Shown piece after piece: positions 55,118-64,000 of a stretch of DNA of 64,000 nucleotides. The DNA lies in assembly GCF_007992215.1 (NCBI RefSeq), contig NZ_BJZV01000018.1, forward strand, positions 28,422 through 92,421, written 5' to 3'. The first letter of the stretch is position 1; each line of letters starts with the position of its first letter. Source of the stretch: Methylobacterium gnaphalii (GTDB lineage: Bacteria > Pseudomonadota > Alphaproteobacteria > Rhizobiales > Beijerinckiaceae). The position numbers and the translations under genes are program-made. The notes under the pieces were generated by a model that was not told the origin of the DNA, ran no database searches, and saw only the letters and a list, made by a program, of their open reading frames with translations.

Positions 55118-57787
55118 ATGCTCGACCACCAGCAGTTGATGAACCATCAGCGCGTGCTGGGCGATTTCGGCGACTTCGCTTTGCACTCTGAGGATCTGGA
55201 CGAGGTTCTGACAGAGGCCTGTCGTCTCGTCGGCGAGGCCCTCGGCACGGATCGCGCAAAGGTTTTGGAGATCCAGGATGGCGGCTCTGAACTTCTGGTA
55301 CGGGCGGGCGTGGGTTGGGGGCCGAGCGTCGTCGGGCAGGTCCGCCTGCTGATGAGCGAGCGCACCTCGGAAACATTCTCCATCCGGCAACGCAAACCCG
55401 TCATCTCACAGGACATCAGGCTCGAGAACCGTTTCGAGATCCCGCAATTCATGAAGGAGGCAGGGGTCGTCGCCCTCGTCAACGTGCCGATCTTCGTACC
55501 CGGTCAAAAGCCGTATGGCCTCCTGCAGGTCGATGCGAGCGAGCCGCGCGAATTTGGGCAGGACGACATCGAGTTCCTGCGGACCTACGCCGCCATCATT
55601 GGGCCTGTCATCGACCGCCTGCGAAAGATCCGTAGCCTTCGGGCAAGCGAGGAGCGCTTTCGCCTGATCGTCGAGACTGCACGGGATTATGCCATCTTCA
55701 CCACAGATGCTCAGGACCGGATCAATGCGTGGTTTGCCGGTGCCGAAAGCGTTTTCGGATGGACGGCGCAGGAAGCGATCGGCCGCTCCGCCAGCATGAC
55801 CTTCACGTCCGAGGATCGAGAGGCGGGTGAAGACGAGAAAGAAATCTCGACGGCGCGGCGTGAAGGCTCCGCCGCGAACGTGCGATGGCACCAGCGGAAA
55901 GACGGTAAGCGTGTCTTCATCGAGGGCGCTGTCTGGGCACTGCGCGACGAGGCCGGGAGACTTCAGGGCTTCGTCAAGATCGGCCAGGATGTCACCGCAC
56001 GTCGAGAGGCCAACGAGCGGCTGCGACGCAGTGAGGAGCGCTTTCGTGCATTCGTCACCGCCAGCTCGGATGCCGTTTACCGGATGAGTCCGGACTGGCT
56101 GCAGATGCAGCAGCTAGACGGACGCGGATTCCTCGCCAACACGGAGACTCCGAGCGATAGCTGGGTCGAGAGCTACATTCTCCCCGAAGACCGCTCCGCG
56201 CTCTTTGCAGAGATCGAGGCGGCTATCCGCGATCAGCGCCTGTTTGAGTTGGAGCACCAGGTTCGTCGAGCCGACGGCGGGATCGGCTGGACGTTGTCAC
56301 GCGCGGTGCCGATCTTCGCGGAAGATGGAACGATCCTGGAATGGTTCGGCACGGCCAGCAACGTGACGTCACGGAAGGAAGCGGAGGCCGCGCTTCGAGA
56401 GACCGAAGCGAGGCTCACAGCGGCTTTCGAGAGCGTGCCGGTTGGGGTGGCCGTGATCGATTTTGCCGGAAGGGTCGTGACCTCGAACCAGGAATATCGC
56501 CGCTTCCTGCCGAATGGATTGATTCCTTCGCGAGACCCCGAGAGAGCCCACCGCTGGAAGGCATGGGACAGTCAGGGCCAAGTGCTCGATGTGAGGGATT
56601 ATCCTGGGTCCCGCGCGATGCGAGGCGAGCGCACCGTGCCCGGCCAGGAGATGCTGTACACGGATGATGATGGTCAGGAGATCTGGACCAGCGTAGCGAC
56701 CACGCCGATCCAGGACGCATCAGGACAGATCATAGGACTGGCCAGCGCCATCAGCGACATCGACGCGCTCAAGCGGGGCGCCGAGGCGTTGCGCCAGAGC
56801 GAAGCGCGTCTTCGGACTCTGGTCGAGGGCATCCCGCAACTCGTCTGGCGAGCGGCAGACAGTGGAGTCTGGACCTGGGCCAGTCCGCAATGGAGCGCTT
56901 ATACGGGACTGTCAGATGTCGAAAGCCGGGGGCACGGCTGGCTTGCGGCGCTTCATCCCGACGACCGCGAGAGCGCGACCACGTTCTGGGAGCCAGCGGC
57001 AGTCACCGGCTATCTCGAGATGGACGGCCGTCTTCGTCACGCGGCCGACAATAGCTACCGCTGGTTTCAGACCCGTGCGTCGCCCGTGCGGGACGAAGCC
57101 GGTCGTATCGTCGAATGGCTCGGCACATCGACCGATATCGATGACCTTCGCCTGATGCAGGAGCGCCAGAAGGTGCTCGTCGGCGAGTTGCAGCATCGCA
57201 CCCGCAACCTCATGGGCGTCGTGAGGTCGATGACGGAGAAGACGCTGGACCGATCGGTCGATCTCGCAGATTTCAAGGCCCATTTCGGCGACCGGTTGGC
57301 TGCACTCGCGCGCGTTCAAGGCCTGCTGTCGCGGCTCGATGAATGGGACCGGGTGACTTTCGACGAGCTGATCGCATCGGAACTGGCGGCACTTGATAGC
57401 GACGCGACACGGATCGCCCTGTCAGGCCCCACCGGCGTGGCGTTGCGTTCGTCCACAGTTCAAACCCTCGCTTTGGCATTCCACGAGTTGATGACCAACG
57501 CGTTGAAATATGGAGCGCTGGCCCAACCGAACGGTCGGCTTGTCATTTCCTGGCGGACTGACGTCTCGGACCTCGATCAACAACCCTGGCTGCATGTCGA
57601 CTGGCGAGAGAGCGGCGTCGTGATGCCGGCATCGTGCGAAGCACCACGTGGCGGCGGATCAGGTCGCGAGCTGATCGAGCGCGCGCTCCCGTACCAGCTC
57701 GGCGCGAAGACCACCTATGTAATGGAGCCGGACGGCGTTCATTGCACAATTGCCCTGCCGATCTCGATCAAACGGCTCGAAAGATAG
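55118..57787 (+). CDS. HWE-family histidine kinase with GAF and PAS domains
   Basis: An 889-residue soluble sensor kinase with no membrane segment. A GAF domain lies at about 10-165, followed by four PAS/PAC modules at about 180-300, 305-430, 435-560 and 565-685 (each PAC ends like IGQDVTARREAN or GTSTDIDDLR). The HWE kinase core has the phospho-acceptor His693 in GELQHRTRNLMG, the N-box HELMTNALKYGAL and a WRES motif near the C-terminus. Such kinases often sense light, redox or stress via PAS cofactors. The response regulator starts 8 bases after its stop, so the two are a clear pair. Confidence 0.9.
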   Translation: MLDHQQLMNHQRVLGDFGDFALHSEDLDEVLTEACRLVGEALGTDRAKVLEIQDGGSELLVRAGVGWGPSVVGQVRLLMSERTSETFSIRQRKPVISQDIRLENRFEIPQFMKEAGVVALVNVPIFVPGQKPYGLLQVDASEPREFGQDDIEFLRTYAAIIGPVIDRLRKIRSLRASEERFRLIVETARDYAIFTTDAQDRINAWFAGAESVFGWTAQEAIGRSASMTFTSEDREAGEDEKEISTARREGSAANVRWHQRKDGKRVFIEGAVWALRDEAGRLQGFVKIGQDVTARREANERLRRSEERFRAFVTASSDAVYRMSPDWLQMQQLDGRGFLANTETPSDSWVESYILPEDRSALFAEIEAAIRDQRLFELEHQVRRADGGIGWTLSRAVPIFAEDGTILEWFGTASNVTSRKEAEAALRETEARLTAAFESVPVGVAVIDFAGRVVTSNQEYRRFLPNGLIPSRDPERAHRWKAWDSQGQVLDVRDYPGSRAMRGERTVPGQEMLYTDDDGQEIWTSVATTPIQDASGQIIGLASAISDIDALKRGAEALRQSEARLRTLVEGIPQLVWRAADSGVWTWASPQWSAYTGLSDVESRGHGWLAALHPDDRESATTFWEPAAVTGYLEMDGRLRHAADNSYRWFQTRASPVRDEAGRIVEWLGTSTDIDDLRLMQERQKVLVGELQHRTRNLMGVVRSMTEKTLDRSVDLADFKAHFGDRLAALARVQGLLSRLDEWDRVTFDELIASELAALDSDATRIALSGPTGVALRSSTVQTLALAFHELMTNALKYGALAQPNGRLVISWRTDVSDLDQQPWLHVDWRESGVVMPASCEAPRGGGSGRELIERALPYQLGAKTTYVMEPDGVHCTIALPISIKRLER

Positions 57788-57794
57788 ATTCTTC

Positions 57795-58169
57795 ATGGCT
57801 GAAGACATCCTGTCTGGACGCCGTGTCCTTGTGGTCGAGGATGAGTACTATCTGGCCGATGAGTTGACTCGGGCTGCGCGGGACGCAGGTGTGATCGTGC
57901 TAGGTCCGGTTCCGAGGGTCGAGGCGGCGTTCGACATATTGGAGAATGGGGAAGCTCCGGACGCAGCGATCCTCGACATGAACCTCGGAGGTGTCTCAGC
58001 TGAAACCATCGCCGACGCGCTGCTGAAGCGCGGCGTGCCGTTCCTGATCACGACCGGCTATGATCACGCCTCCCTGCCGCAGCGTTTTGGTGCTGTCCGA
58101 CGGCTGGAGAAGCCCGTCGCACCATCGGCCGTTCTGCGGGCACTTCGGCATGTGGTGACGCCGACATGA
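57795..58169 (+). CDS. Response regulator, receiver only, partner of the HWE kinase
   Basis: A 124-residue receiver domain with the acidic pair in VVEDEYY, the phospho-Asp in AILDMNLGG, Thr in ITTGYDH and the Lys in RLEKPV. There is no output domain, so it may act through protein contact, like the single-domain regulators of the general stress response. The ATG at 57795 is 7 bases after the kinase stop. Confidence 0.88.
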   Translation: MAEDILSGRRVLVVEDEYYLADELTRAARDAGVIVLGPVPRVEAAFDILENGEAPDAAILDMNLGGVSAETIADALLKRGVPFLITTGYDHASLPQRFGAVRRLEKPVAPSAVLRALRHVVTPT

Positions 58170-58285
58170 CCGGACTACGGCCTCGATCGGGCTAGATGGC
58201 GAGCCAGGAATCGCTGGTTTCCGCGTGCCATCAGGCTGCGCCGAGAATGCTTTTCCAGACGATATCGATCAGCGATCGCGTCTCG

Positions 58286-59179
58286 TCACTGACGCGCCAG
58301 CGGCATGGATTCGACCGTCAGGGATCGGATGCCATGGCCGGCCAGCGAGCGCTCCAGAGCCGCGCTCAGGCCCGTACCGCCCGTGAAGGTGCCGAGCACG
58401 TCCGGGCTGGCCGTCGAGACCTCCTCGGGCGCGGCTCCCAGCAACTGTACCACCCTGCGGGCAATGGCGGGGGCCGGATCGATCCAGGTCACCGGCCAGG
58501 GCGCCAGTCGCTCGAAGCGCGGCAGCAGCAGCGGGTAATGCGTGCAGGACAGGCAGACGACGTCCGTGCGCCGGCCATCGTCACGGGTCACGAAGCAGGG
58601 TGCGATCTCGGCTGAAAGAGCCGCATCCGCGACCGGCTCACCCGCCATCTCGGCCTCTGCGAAGCGCGCCAGGTTCGGGGCGCCGACGAGAGTGACGTCG
58701 CAAGCGCCCGCATAGGTCGCGACGAGGTCGCGCGTATAGCTGCGTGCCACCGTGCCGGGCGTAGCGAGCAGCGTCACCACCCGCGAGCGCGTCGCTGCGG
58801 CCGCCGGTTTGATCGGTGGCACGACGCCGACGAAGGGTGTGACGAAGCGCTGGCGCAGGCTCGGCAGCACCACGGTTGAGGCCGTATTGCAGGCGATCAC
58901 CACGAGGTCGGGCGCGTGGAGCGCGAGAAGTCGGCCCATCACCGCCAGGACGCGATCGACCAGCGCAGCCTCGCTCAAGCCTCCATAGGGAAAGGCCGCA
59001 TCGTCGGCGACGTAGATGTAGCGGGCATCGGGCCGCGCATGCCGGACTTGGTCCAGCACGGTCAGACCGCCGAGCCCGGAATCGAAGACGAGGATCGTGG
59101 GTTGGGGGTTCTGCGCGGGGTAAGCCGCGGAGAGTGTCGCTCCGGCCATCAGATCGATCCGCATGACGTCACCCGACAT
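58286..59179 (-). CDS. murI: Glutamate racemase
   Basis: Interconverts L- and D-glutamate to supply D-Glu to peptidoglycan. The protein (297 residues) has the N-terminal DSGLGGLTVL, the first catalytic Cys in IACNTAST near 98, and the second in LSCTHYPLLL near 210. The first residues have several nearby ATGs (59179, 59164, 59149), so the exact start is uncertain. It is a single gene divergent from egtB, with a 229-base gap. Confidence 0.9.
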   Translation of the reverse strand: MSGDVMRIDLMAGATLSAAYPAQNPQPTILVFDSGLGGLTVLDQVRHARPDARYIYVADDAAFPYGGLSEAALVDRVLAVMGRLLALHAPDLVVIACNTASTVVLPSLRQRFVTPFVGVVPPIKPAAAATRSRVVTLLATPGTVARSYTRDLVATYAGACDVTLVGAPNLARFAEAEMAGEPVADAALSAEIAPCFVTRDDGRRTDVVCLSCTHYPLLLPRFERLAPWPVTWIDPAPAIARRVVQLLGAAPEEVSTASPDVLGTFTGGTGLSAALERSLAGHGIRSLTVESMPLARQ

Positions 59180-59408
59180 CGCCCGATGGGCCAGTGTCGA
59201 AGCGGGACGGTTAACGAGAGCCTCACTGCGGCAGGAAAAAGGCCAGCAATCGCGTAACCATCCCCCGAAAGGCTGCGAATGCCTGTGAATAGGCGGCGGT
59301 TCGAGAGCCTCTCCAGGCCAGGCGCGACGAACGGCGTAAGCGCCGCGGCGTTGTCGTGGGAGAATTCAAGGCTACATGCGGATGGCTTGAGAGAAAGAGA
59401 GTTCAGGA

Positions 59409-60677
59409 ATGGCCGCCAGCGCAGCAATTTCGCACTTCCCTGGCGCCCCTGATCGCTCCGCCTTCCCACCGCCCCGCCTCGATGCGCGGCCGATCGATCG
59501 GCAGGCCTGGATTGCCGCCTTTCGCACCGTGCGGGCGGAGACGGAGCGCCGTGCCGCGCCCCTCTCCCCGGAGGACCAGCAGATCCAGTCGATGGAGGAT
59601 GCGAGCCCGACGAAGTGGCATCGTGCTCATACGACATGGTTCTTCGAGCAGTTCCTGCTCTGCGAGTATCAGCCGGGCTACCGGATCTACGACGAGCGGC
59701 TGCACTACCTGTTCAACTCCTACTACGTGCAGGCCGGGCCGCGGCAGCCGCGCTTCATGCGCGGCATGATTACCCGTCCGACGACGGAAGAAACTCGGGC
59801 CTACCGCGCCCATGTCGACACAGCCGTCGAGGCGTTGCTGCACGAGGCGGACCCGGCTGCCCTCAAGACCATCCTGCCAATCCTCGAGATCGGGCTCTAT
59901 CACGAGCAGCAGCATCAGGAGCTGATGCTGACCGACATCCTGCACGCCTTCGCGCAGAACCCACTCGGGCCAGCCTATGACGAAACCTGGCGCTGGCCGG
60001 CTTCGGAAGGATGCACGGGCAAGGCCGAGCTCTCCCGCGCCATCCACCAGATCGGGCATGACGGCGAGGGCTTTGCCTTCGACAACGAGTCACCGCGCCA
60101 CGACGTCCTCGTCCTACCAGCCACGATCGATCGCGCGCTCGTCACCAATGCGCAGTGGCTGTCCTTCATCGAGGATGGCGGCTACGCGCGCGCCGAGCTC
60201 TGGCTCTCGGACGGCTGGGGCAAGGTCCAGTCCGATGGCTGGGAGGCGCCAGGCTATTGGCGCCGGGGCGCGGATGGCTGGTCGAGCATGACACTTGGTG
60301 GCCTGCGGCCGGTCGATTCGGCGCAGCCCGTCACCCATATCAGCTACTACGAGGCCGATGCCTTCGCCCGTTGGTCGGGCCGCGACCTACCGACCGAGGC
60401 CGAATGGGAGATCGCCGCCCGTGACGGCCTGCTCGGCGATGCCTTCGGCCATGTCTGGCAATGGACGCGCAGCGCCTACGGTCCCTACCCCGGATACCGT
60501 CCGCTGCCTGGGGCGCTCGGCGAGTACAACGGCAAGTTCATGTCGAACCAATATGTGCTGCGCGGCTCGTCCGTGGCGACGTCGAAGGGGCATGCGCGGG
60601 TCGGCTACCGCAACTTCTTCTACGCTCACCAGCGTTGGCAGTTCACGGGGCTGAGGCTGTCCGATGCCGGGCGATAG
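59409..60677 (+). CDS. egtB: Ergothioneine biosynthesis protein EgtB
   Basis: EgtB is a non-heme iron enzyme that joins a cysteine or gamma-glutamylcysteine sulfur to trimethylhistidine with O2. The 422-residue protein has an N-terminal DinB-like domain with the iron-binding pattern HxxxHxE in LYHEQQHQE (His165, His169, Glu171) and His74 upstream, and a C-terminal formylglycine-generating-enzyme-like domain with GRDLPTEAEWE and RVGYRNFF. The upstream ribosome site is AGAGAG. EgtD follows after 94 bases, forming a two-gene unit. Confidence 0.92.
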   Translation: MAASAAISHFPGAPDRSAFPPPRLDARPIDRQAWIAAFRTVRAETERRAAPLSPEDQQIQSMEDASPTKWHRAHTTWFFEQFLLCEYQPGYRIYDERLHYLFNSYYVQAGPRQPRFMRGMITRPTTEETRAYRAHVDTAVEALLHEADPAALKTILPILEIGLYHEQQHQELMLTDILHAFAQNPLGPAYDETWRWPASEGCTGKAELSRAIHQIGHDGEGFAFDNESPRHDVLVLPATIDRALVTNAQWLSFIEDGGYARAELWLSDGWGKVQSDGWEAPGYWRRGADGWSSMTLGGLRPVDSAQPVTHISYYEADAFARWSGRDLPTEAEWEIAARDGLLGDAFGHVWQWTRSAYGPYPGYRPLPGALGEYNGKFMSNQYVLRGSSVATSKGHARVGYRNFFYAHQRWQFTGLRLSDAGR

Positions 60678-60771
60678 GCAGCCTGAGGCTATGCACGAAC
60701 GTTCCGGGCGTGCCGCCGTACCGAGAGCCAGCGTCATTGAGTAAACTTGCGGTAGGGCTGGAGGACGTCTC

Positions 60772-61761
60772 TTGACCATCAATCCCCGTTTCGAGGGCGC
60801 CAGTCCGATCGACGACCTGCCGTGTGACCACGGTTTTCTCAACGATGTCTGGGAGGGGTTGTCGGCCAAGCCGAAATTCCTGTCAGCCAAATACTTCTAC
60901 GACGCGGCCGGCTCCGAGCTGTTCGAGGACATTACGGGCCTACCCGAATACTATCCGACACGGGCTGAGCTGCGGATCCTCGATGAGCATGGAGCCGCGA
61001 TCGCTGCCGTGCTGCCGGCGGGCAGCGCTCTCGTCGAGTTCGGTGCCGGCTCGACCGTCAAGGTTCGCCGGCTTCTGCAGCATCTGACCGATCTCAGGGC
61101 CTACGTTCCGGTCGACGTTTCGGGAGATTTCCTGAGGGCGCAGGCTGAAGAACTCCGACGGGACATCCCAGGACTGGCCGTCGAGCCGGTCGTTGCCGAC
61201 TTCACACATCCGTTCGCGCTGCCCGCATCCATCGGTGATGCTCCGCGCGCCGGCTTCTTTCCAGGCTCCACCATCGGCAACTTTCAGCCGGACGAGGCGG
61301 TCCGTCTGCTCGACATCTTCGGCACCATCCTAGGAGAGGATGCGCGACTCATCGTCGGCGTTGACCTCGTCAAAGATACGGACGTGCTGGAAGCGGCCTA
61401 CGACGATGCCGCCGGTGTGACGGCTGCGTTCAACCTGAACCTGCTGGCCCGGATCAACCGCGAGCTCGCCGGCAGCTTCGAGCCCGACAACTTCCGGCAT
61501 CGCGCTTTCTTCAACGCCGAGGCCTCGCGCATCGAAATGCATCTGGTGAGCCATCGCGACCAGGAGATCGAGGTCGCGGGTCGCCGCTTCGGCTTCGCGG
61601 CAGGCGAGTCGATCCACACAGAGAACAGCTACAAGTATTCGGTTGAGAGCTTCCGCGCTCTCGCGGCGAAGGCCGGCTGGACCGCCTGTGACGTCTGGAC
61701 CGATCCCGAGGGGCTGTTCTCGGTTCATGCGCTGACACGCAGCTCGTCCCAGACGGCATGA
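60772..61761 (+). CDS. egtD: L-histidine N-alpha-methyltransferase EgtD
   Basis: EgtD trimethylates histidine with three SAM to make hercynine, the first step of ergothioneine synthesis. The 329-residue protein has the SAM-binding EFGAGSTVKVRRLL near 84, PVDVSGDFL near 110 and FFPGSTIGNF near 165, with YYPTRAEL near 60. The start is TTG at 60772, with GGAGGAC upstream. It follows egtB; egtA, egtC and egtE homologues are not next to it. A hairpin follows the stop. Confidence 0.92.
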   Translation: MTINPRFEGASPIDDLPCDHGFLNDVWEGLSAKPKFLSAKYFYDAAGSELFEDITGLPEYYPTRAELRILDEHGAAIAAVLPAGSALVEFGAGSTVKVRRLLQHLTDLRAYVPVDVSGDFLRAQAEELRRDIPGLAVEPVVADFTHPFALPASIGDAPRAGFFPGSTIGNFQPDEAVRLLDIFGTILGEDARLIVGVDLVKDTDVLEAAYDDAAGVTAAFNLNLLARINRELAGSFEPDNFRHRAFFNAEASRIEMHLVSHRDQEIEVAGRRFGFAAGESIHTENSYKYSVESFRALAAKAGWTACDVWTDPEGLFSVHALTRSSSQTA

Positions 61762-61767
61762 ACCAAA

Positions 61768-61798
61768 GAAGCCCCTCCCGTTATTCGGAAAGGGCTTC
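61768..61798. terminator. Hairpin between egtD and ecm (convergent)
   Basis: GAAGCCC at 61768-61774 pairs with GGGCTTC at 61792-61798, with partial pairing inside. It lies 6 bases after egtD and 26 after the ecm stop on the other strand, where a TTTGG run follows. It could serve both genes. Confidence 0.55.
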
Positions 61799-61824
61799 AT
61801 CAAATACCGGCCTATGCTGATCGA

Positions 61825-63906
61825 TCAGTAGATCTGTTGGCCGCTCTCGGATCTCGGCGCGGCACCCTGGATGCCGGCCTCGGCGTCGGCGCGCTCGGCA
61901 TCTCGCTTATCGAGCGAGCGCCCGATCACCTTGGCAATTCCGACCATGATCGTGTCGAGCACATAATCTTTCGGCGTGTAGACGGCATTCACACCCAAGT
62001 TCTTCAGCACCAGCTCGTCTTCCGGAGAGATGATCCCCCCGACCACGAGAGGAATGTGGTCGAGGCCGGCCTCACGCAGCTTTGCCTTGACGTCGCGCAC
62101 CAGCGGCACGTGCGATCCCGATAGGATCGAGAGCCCGATGACGTGGGCGCCGGTCTCCTTCGCCTTCGCGACGATCTGCGCCGGCGTCTGCCGTATCCCT
62201 TCATAGGTGACGTCGAAGCCGACATCGCGGGCGCGCAGGGCAATCTGCTCGGCACCGTTCGAATGCCCGTCGAGGCCCGGCTTGCCGACCACCATCTTCG
62301 GCGTTTCGCCGAGGCGTTCACCGAGATCGGCAATCAGCAAGCGCGCATCTTCGGCCGCTCCCGACGTCACCGTCTCCAGGGTGACACCCGTCGGTGCCCG
62401 GTATTCCCCGAACACGTCACGGAGACGCTGACCCCATTCACCGGTGGTGACGCCGGCCTGCGCGGCGGCGATCGAGACCGGCATGATGTTGTAGCCCGAG
62501 CGAGCCGCCTGTTCGAGCGCATCGAGCGCCCTGCCGACGGCGTTCGCGTCGCGCTTGGAGCGCCATTCGCGGATCCGGGCCTCGGCTTCCATCTCGACGG
62601 TCTCCGAGACGGTGAAGATGGCCCCCTCCCCTGCCGTCAGCGGCGAGGGCTCGCCCTGCTCCCACTTGTTGACGCCCACCACGATCTGTTCACCGGACTC
62701 GATCGCGGAGATGCGCTTGGCGTTCGACTCGACGAGCGCCCGCTTCAGCTCGCCCGCCTCAACGGCCAGGACGGCGCCGCCGAGACTTTCGATCCGCTTG
62801 AGTTCGGCCCGGGTCTGTTCCTTCAGCGCCTCGACGCGCGTCTTGATCACCTTCGAGCCGTCGAAGATGTCGTCGTATTCAAGAAGATCGGTCTCGTAGG
62901 CGAGGATCTGCTGCATGCGCATCGACCATTGCTGGTCCCAAGGCCGCGGCAGGCCGAGCGCCTCGTTCCAGGCCGGAAGCTGCACGGCACGCGCGCGAGC
63001 ACGCTTCGACAGCGTCACTGCAAGCATCTCGATCAGGATGCGGTGAACGTTATTTTCCGGTTGCTGTTCGGTCAGTCCGAGGCTGTTGACCTGCACACCA
63101 TAGCGGAACATCCGTTTCTTCGGATCGTCGATACCGTAGCGCTCCCGGGCAATCTCATCCCAGAGCTCGGCAAATGCCCGCATCTTGCAGATCTCGGTGA
63201 CGAACCGCATGCCGGCATTCACGAAGAACGAGATGCGGCTGAATACGTCCGGGAACATCACCTCGTCGAAGTTCGGATCGTCGCGCACGGTGTCGAGGAT
63301 CGCGATCGCGGTCGCGAGTGCGTAGGACAGCTCCTGCACCGGCGTCGCGCCGGCCTCCTGCAGATGGTACGAGCAGACATTCATGGGGTTCCATTTTGGA
63401 ACCTCCTTCGTCGTGAACAGGATCATGTCCTTCGTCAGCCGCAGGGAAGGCTGAGGCGGAAACACATAGGTCCCGCGCGACAGATACTCCTTGATGATGT
63501 CGTTCTGCGTCGTCCCCTGAAGAGCGGCAATCGGGGCGCCCTGCTCCTCGGCAACGGCGAGGTAGAGCGACAACAGCCACGGCGCCGTGGCGTTGATCGT
63601 CATCGAGGTGTTCATCTGTGACAGCGGGATCTGGTCGAACAGCGTCCGCATGTCGCCGAGATGCGCCACCGACACTCCGACCTTGCCGACTTCGCCGCGG
63701 GCGAGCTCATGGTCCGGGTCGTAGCCGGTCTGGGTCGGCAGATCGAAGGCAACCGAGAGGCCGGTCTGGCCCTTCGCGAGATTGCCGCGGTACAGCTTGT
63801 TGGATTCGACCGCACTCGAGTGACCGGCATAGGTTCGGATGAGCCACGGCTTGTCCCGCTTGACCTGCTCGCGCTGAGCCTCCGCCATGCTCGCGTTACT
63901 GGTCAT
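61825..63906 (-). CDS. ecm: Ethylmalonyl-CoA mutase (formerly MeaA)
   Basis: A coenzyme B12 mutase that converts (2R)-ethylmalonyl-CoA to methylsuccinyl-CoA in the ethylmalonyl-CoA pathway, the route that regenerates glyoxylate for the serine cycle. The protein (693 residues) is a single chain with the TIM-barrel substrate domain first (LPTQTGYDPDHE, GTTQNDIIKEYLSRG, FFVNAGMRF) and a C-terminal cobalamin domain with the ligand motif DGHSNG (His548) near the end, and GGIISPED. The ATG at 63906 follows TGGGAG; the upstream ATG at 63927 has no ribosome site. Methylmalonyl-CoA mutase itself is excluded by its two-subunit form here (see mutA). Confidence 0.93.
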   Translation of the reverse strand: MTSNASMAEAQREQVKRDKPWLIRTYAGHSSAVESNKLYRGNLAKGQTGLSVAFDLPTQTGYDPDHELARGEVGKVGVSVAHLGDMRTLFDQIPLSQMNTSMTINATAPWLLSLYLAVAEEQGAPIAALQGTTQNDIIKEYLSRGTYVFPPQPSLRLTKDMILFTTKEVPKWNPMNVCSYHLQEAGATPVQELSYALATAIAILDTVRDDPNFDEVMFPDVFSRISFFVNAGMRFVTEICKMRAFAELWDEIARERYGIDDPKKRMFRYGVQVNSLGLTEQQPENNVHRILIEMLAVTLSKRARARAVQLPAWNEALGLPRPWDQQWSMRMQQILAYETDLLEYDDIFDGSKVIKTRVEALKEQTRAELKRIESLGGAVLAVEAGELKRALVESNAKRISAIESGEQIVVGVNKWEQGEPSPLTAGEGAIFTVSETVEMEAEARIREWRSKRDANAVGRALDALEQAARSGYNIMPVSIAAAQAGVTTGEWGQRLRDVFGEYRAPTGVTLETVTSGAAEDARLLIADLGERLGETPKMVVGKPGLDGHSNGAEQIALRARDVGFDVTYEGIRQTPAQIVAKAKETGAHVIGLSILSGSHVPLVRDVKAKLREAGLDHIPLVVGGIISPEDELVLKNLGVNAVYTPKDYVLDTIMVGIAKVIGRSLDKRDAERADAEAGIQGAAPRSESGQQIY

Positions 63907-64000
63907 CCCATTCAACTCCCAAGGCATTTTGAATGCCAGCGCGCTCGCGCGCGGCTTTGAATGGCACCGTAGCGAAGCGGGAAGAGAAGGTCATCAGCTC

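Overview
The window is chromosomal DNA of high GC content with dense, mostly short-spaced operons. Gene content points to an alphaproteobacterium of the Methylobacteriaceae (Methylobacterium/Methylorubrum type). Supporting evidence is an ethylmalonyl-CoA mutase (ethylmalonyl-CoA pathway of serine-cycle methylotrophs), a separately encoded methylmalonyl-CoA mutase small subunit, an HWE-type sensor kinase, a DUF4164-zapA-6S RNA-5-FCL block typical of Rhizobiales, and an alphaproteobacterial-type LexA box. The genus is inferred from gene content, not from a marker comparison. No phage, insertion sequence, CRISPR array, rRNA or tRNA gene was recognised.

Layout. 0-5 kb: 5' end of polA, a periplasmic cupin, two exported hypotheticals, then a DUF4130-UdgX uracil-DNA-binding protein and its partner radical SAM protein, with a GTTC-N7-GTTC site at the start of the radical SAM gene. 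5-14 kb: OsmC, RecX, a membrane-tethered TAXI protein, an SDR protein, queG, an FzlA-like GST, uppP and the methylmalonyl-CoA mutase small subunit. 14-21 kb: exported hypotheticals, then a minus-strand block gap - coiled-coil membrane protein - pgk - fba - thiE-like - Sel1-repeat protein. 21-26 kb: DUF4164, zapA, 6S RNA, 5-formyl-THF cyclo-ligase, a YmdB-type phosphoesterase, and a MotA/ExbB-like plus OmpA-domain pair. 26-37 kb: D-cysteine desulfhydrase with an ABC exporter, rpmE, secG, pyrG, a DUF350-DUF1190-glutathionylspermidine-synthase-like cassette, holC, a serine carboxypeptidase, a lipoprotein and a DUF4142 protein.

37-48 kb: an aspartate aminotransferase and a complete assimilatory sulfate reduction set. 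cysH-cysD-cysN run leftward and an Lrp-type regulator, cysJ and cysI run rightward. The same GTTC-N8-GAAC palindrome lies in front of cysH and cysJ and is a candidate shared operator. 48-54 kb: a chemoreceptor-like gene interrupted by one in-frame TAG codon, a TetR regulator with a thrice-repeated 12-bp motif beside it, a Ppx/GppA phosphatase, a receiver-only regulator, a two-domain cold-shock protein and rpsD. 55-64 kb: a GAF/PAS HWE histidine kinase with its response regulator, murI, the ergothioneine genes egtB and egtD, and ethylmalonyl-CoA mutase.

Functional links. CysH/D/N and CysJ/I together take sulfate to sulfide. The two ergothioneine genes and D-cysteine desulfhydrase use or recycle reduced sulfur. 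The strongest candidate new signals are the shared sulfur-operon palindrome with its divergent Lrp gene and the small ORF coupled to cysH, the LexA-type box on the radical SAM/UdgX genes, and the amber-interrupted chemoreceptor.
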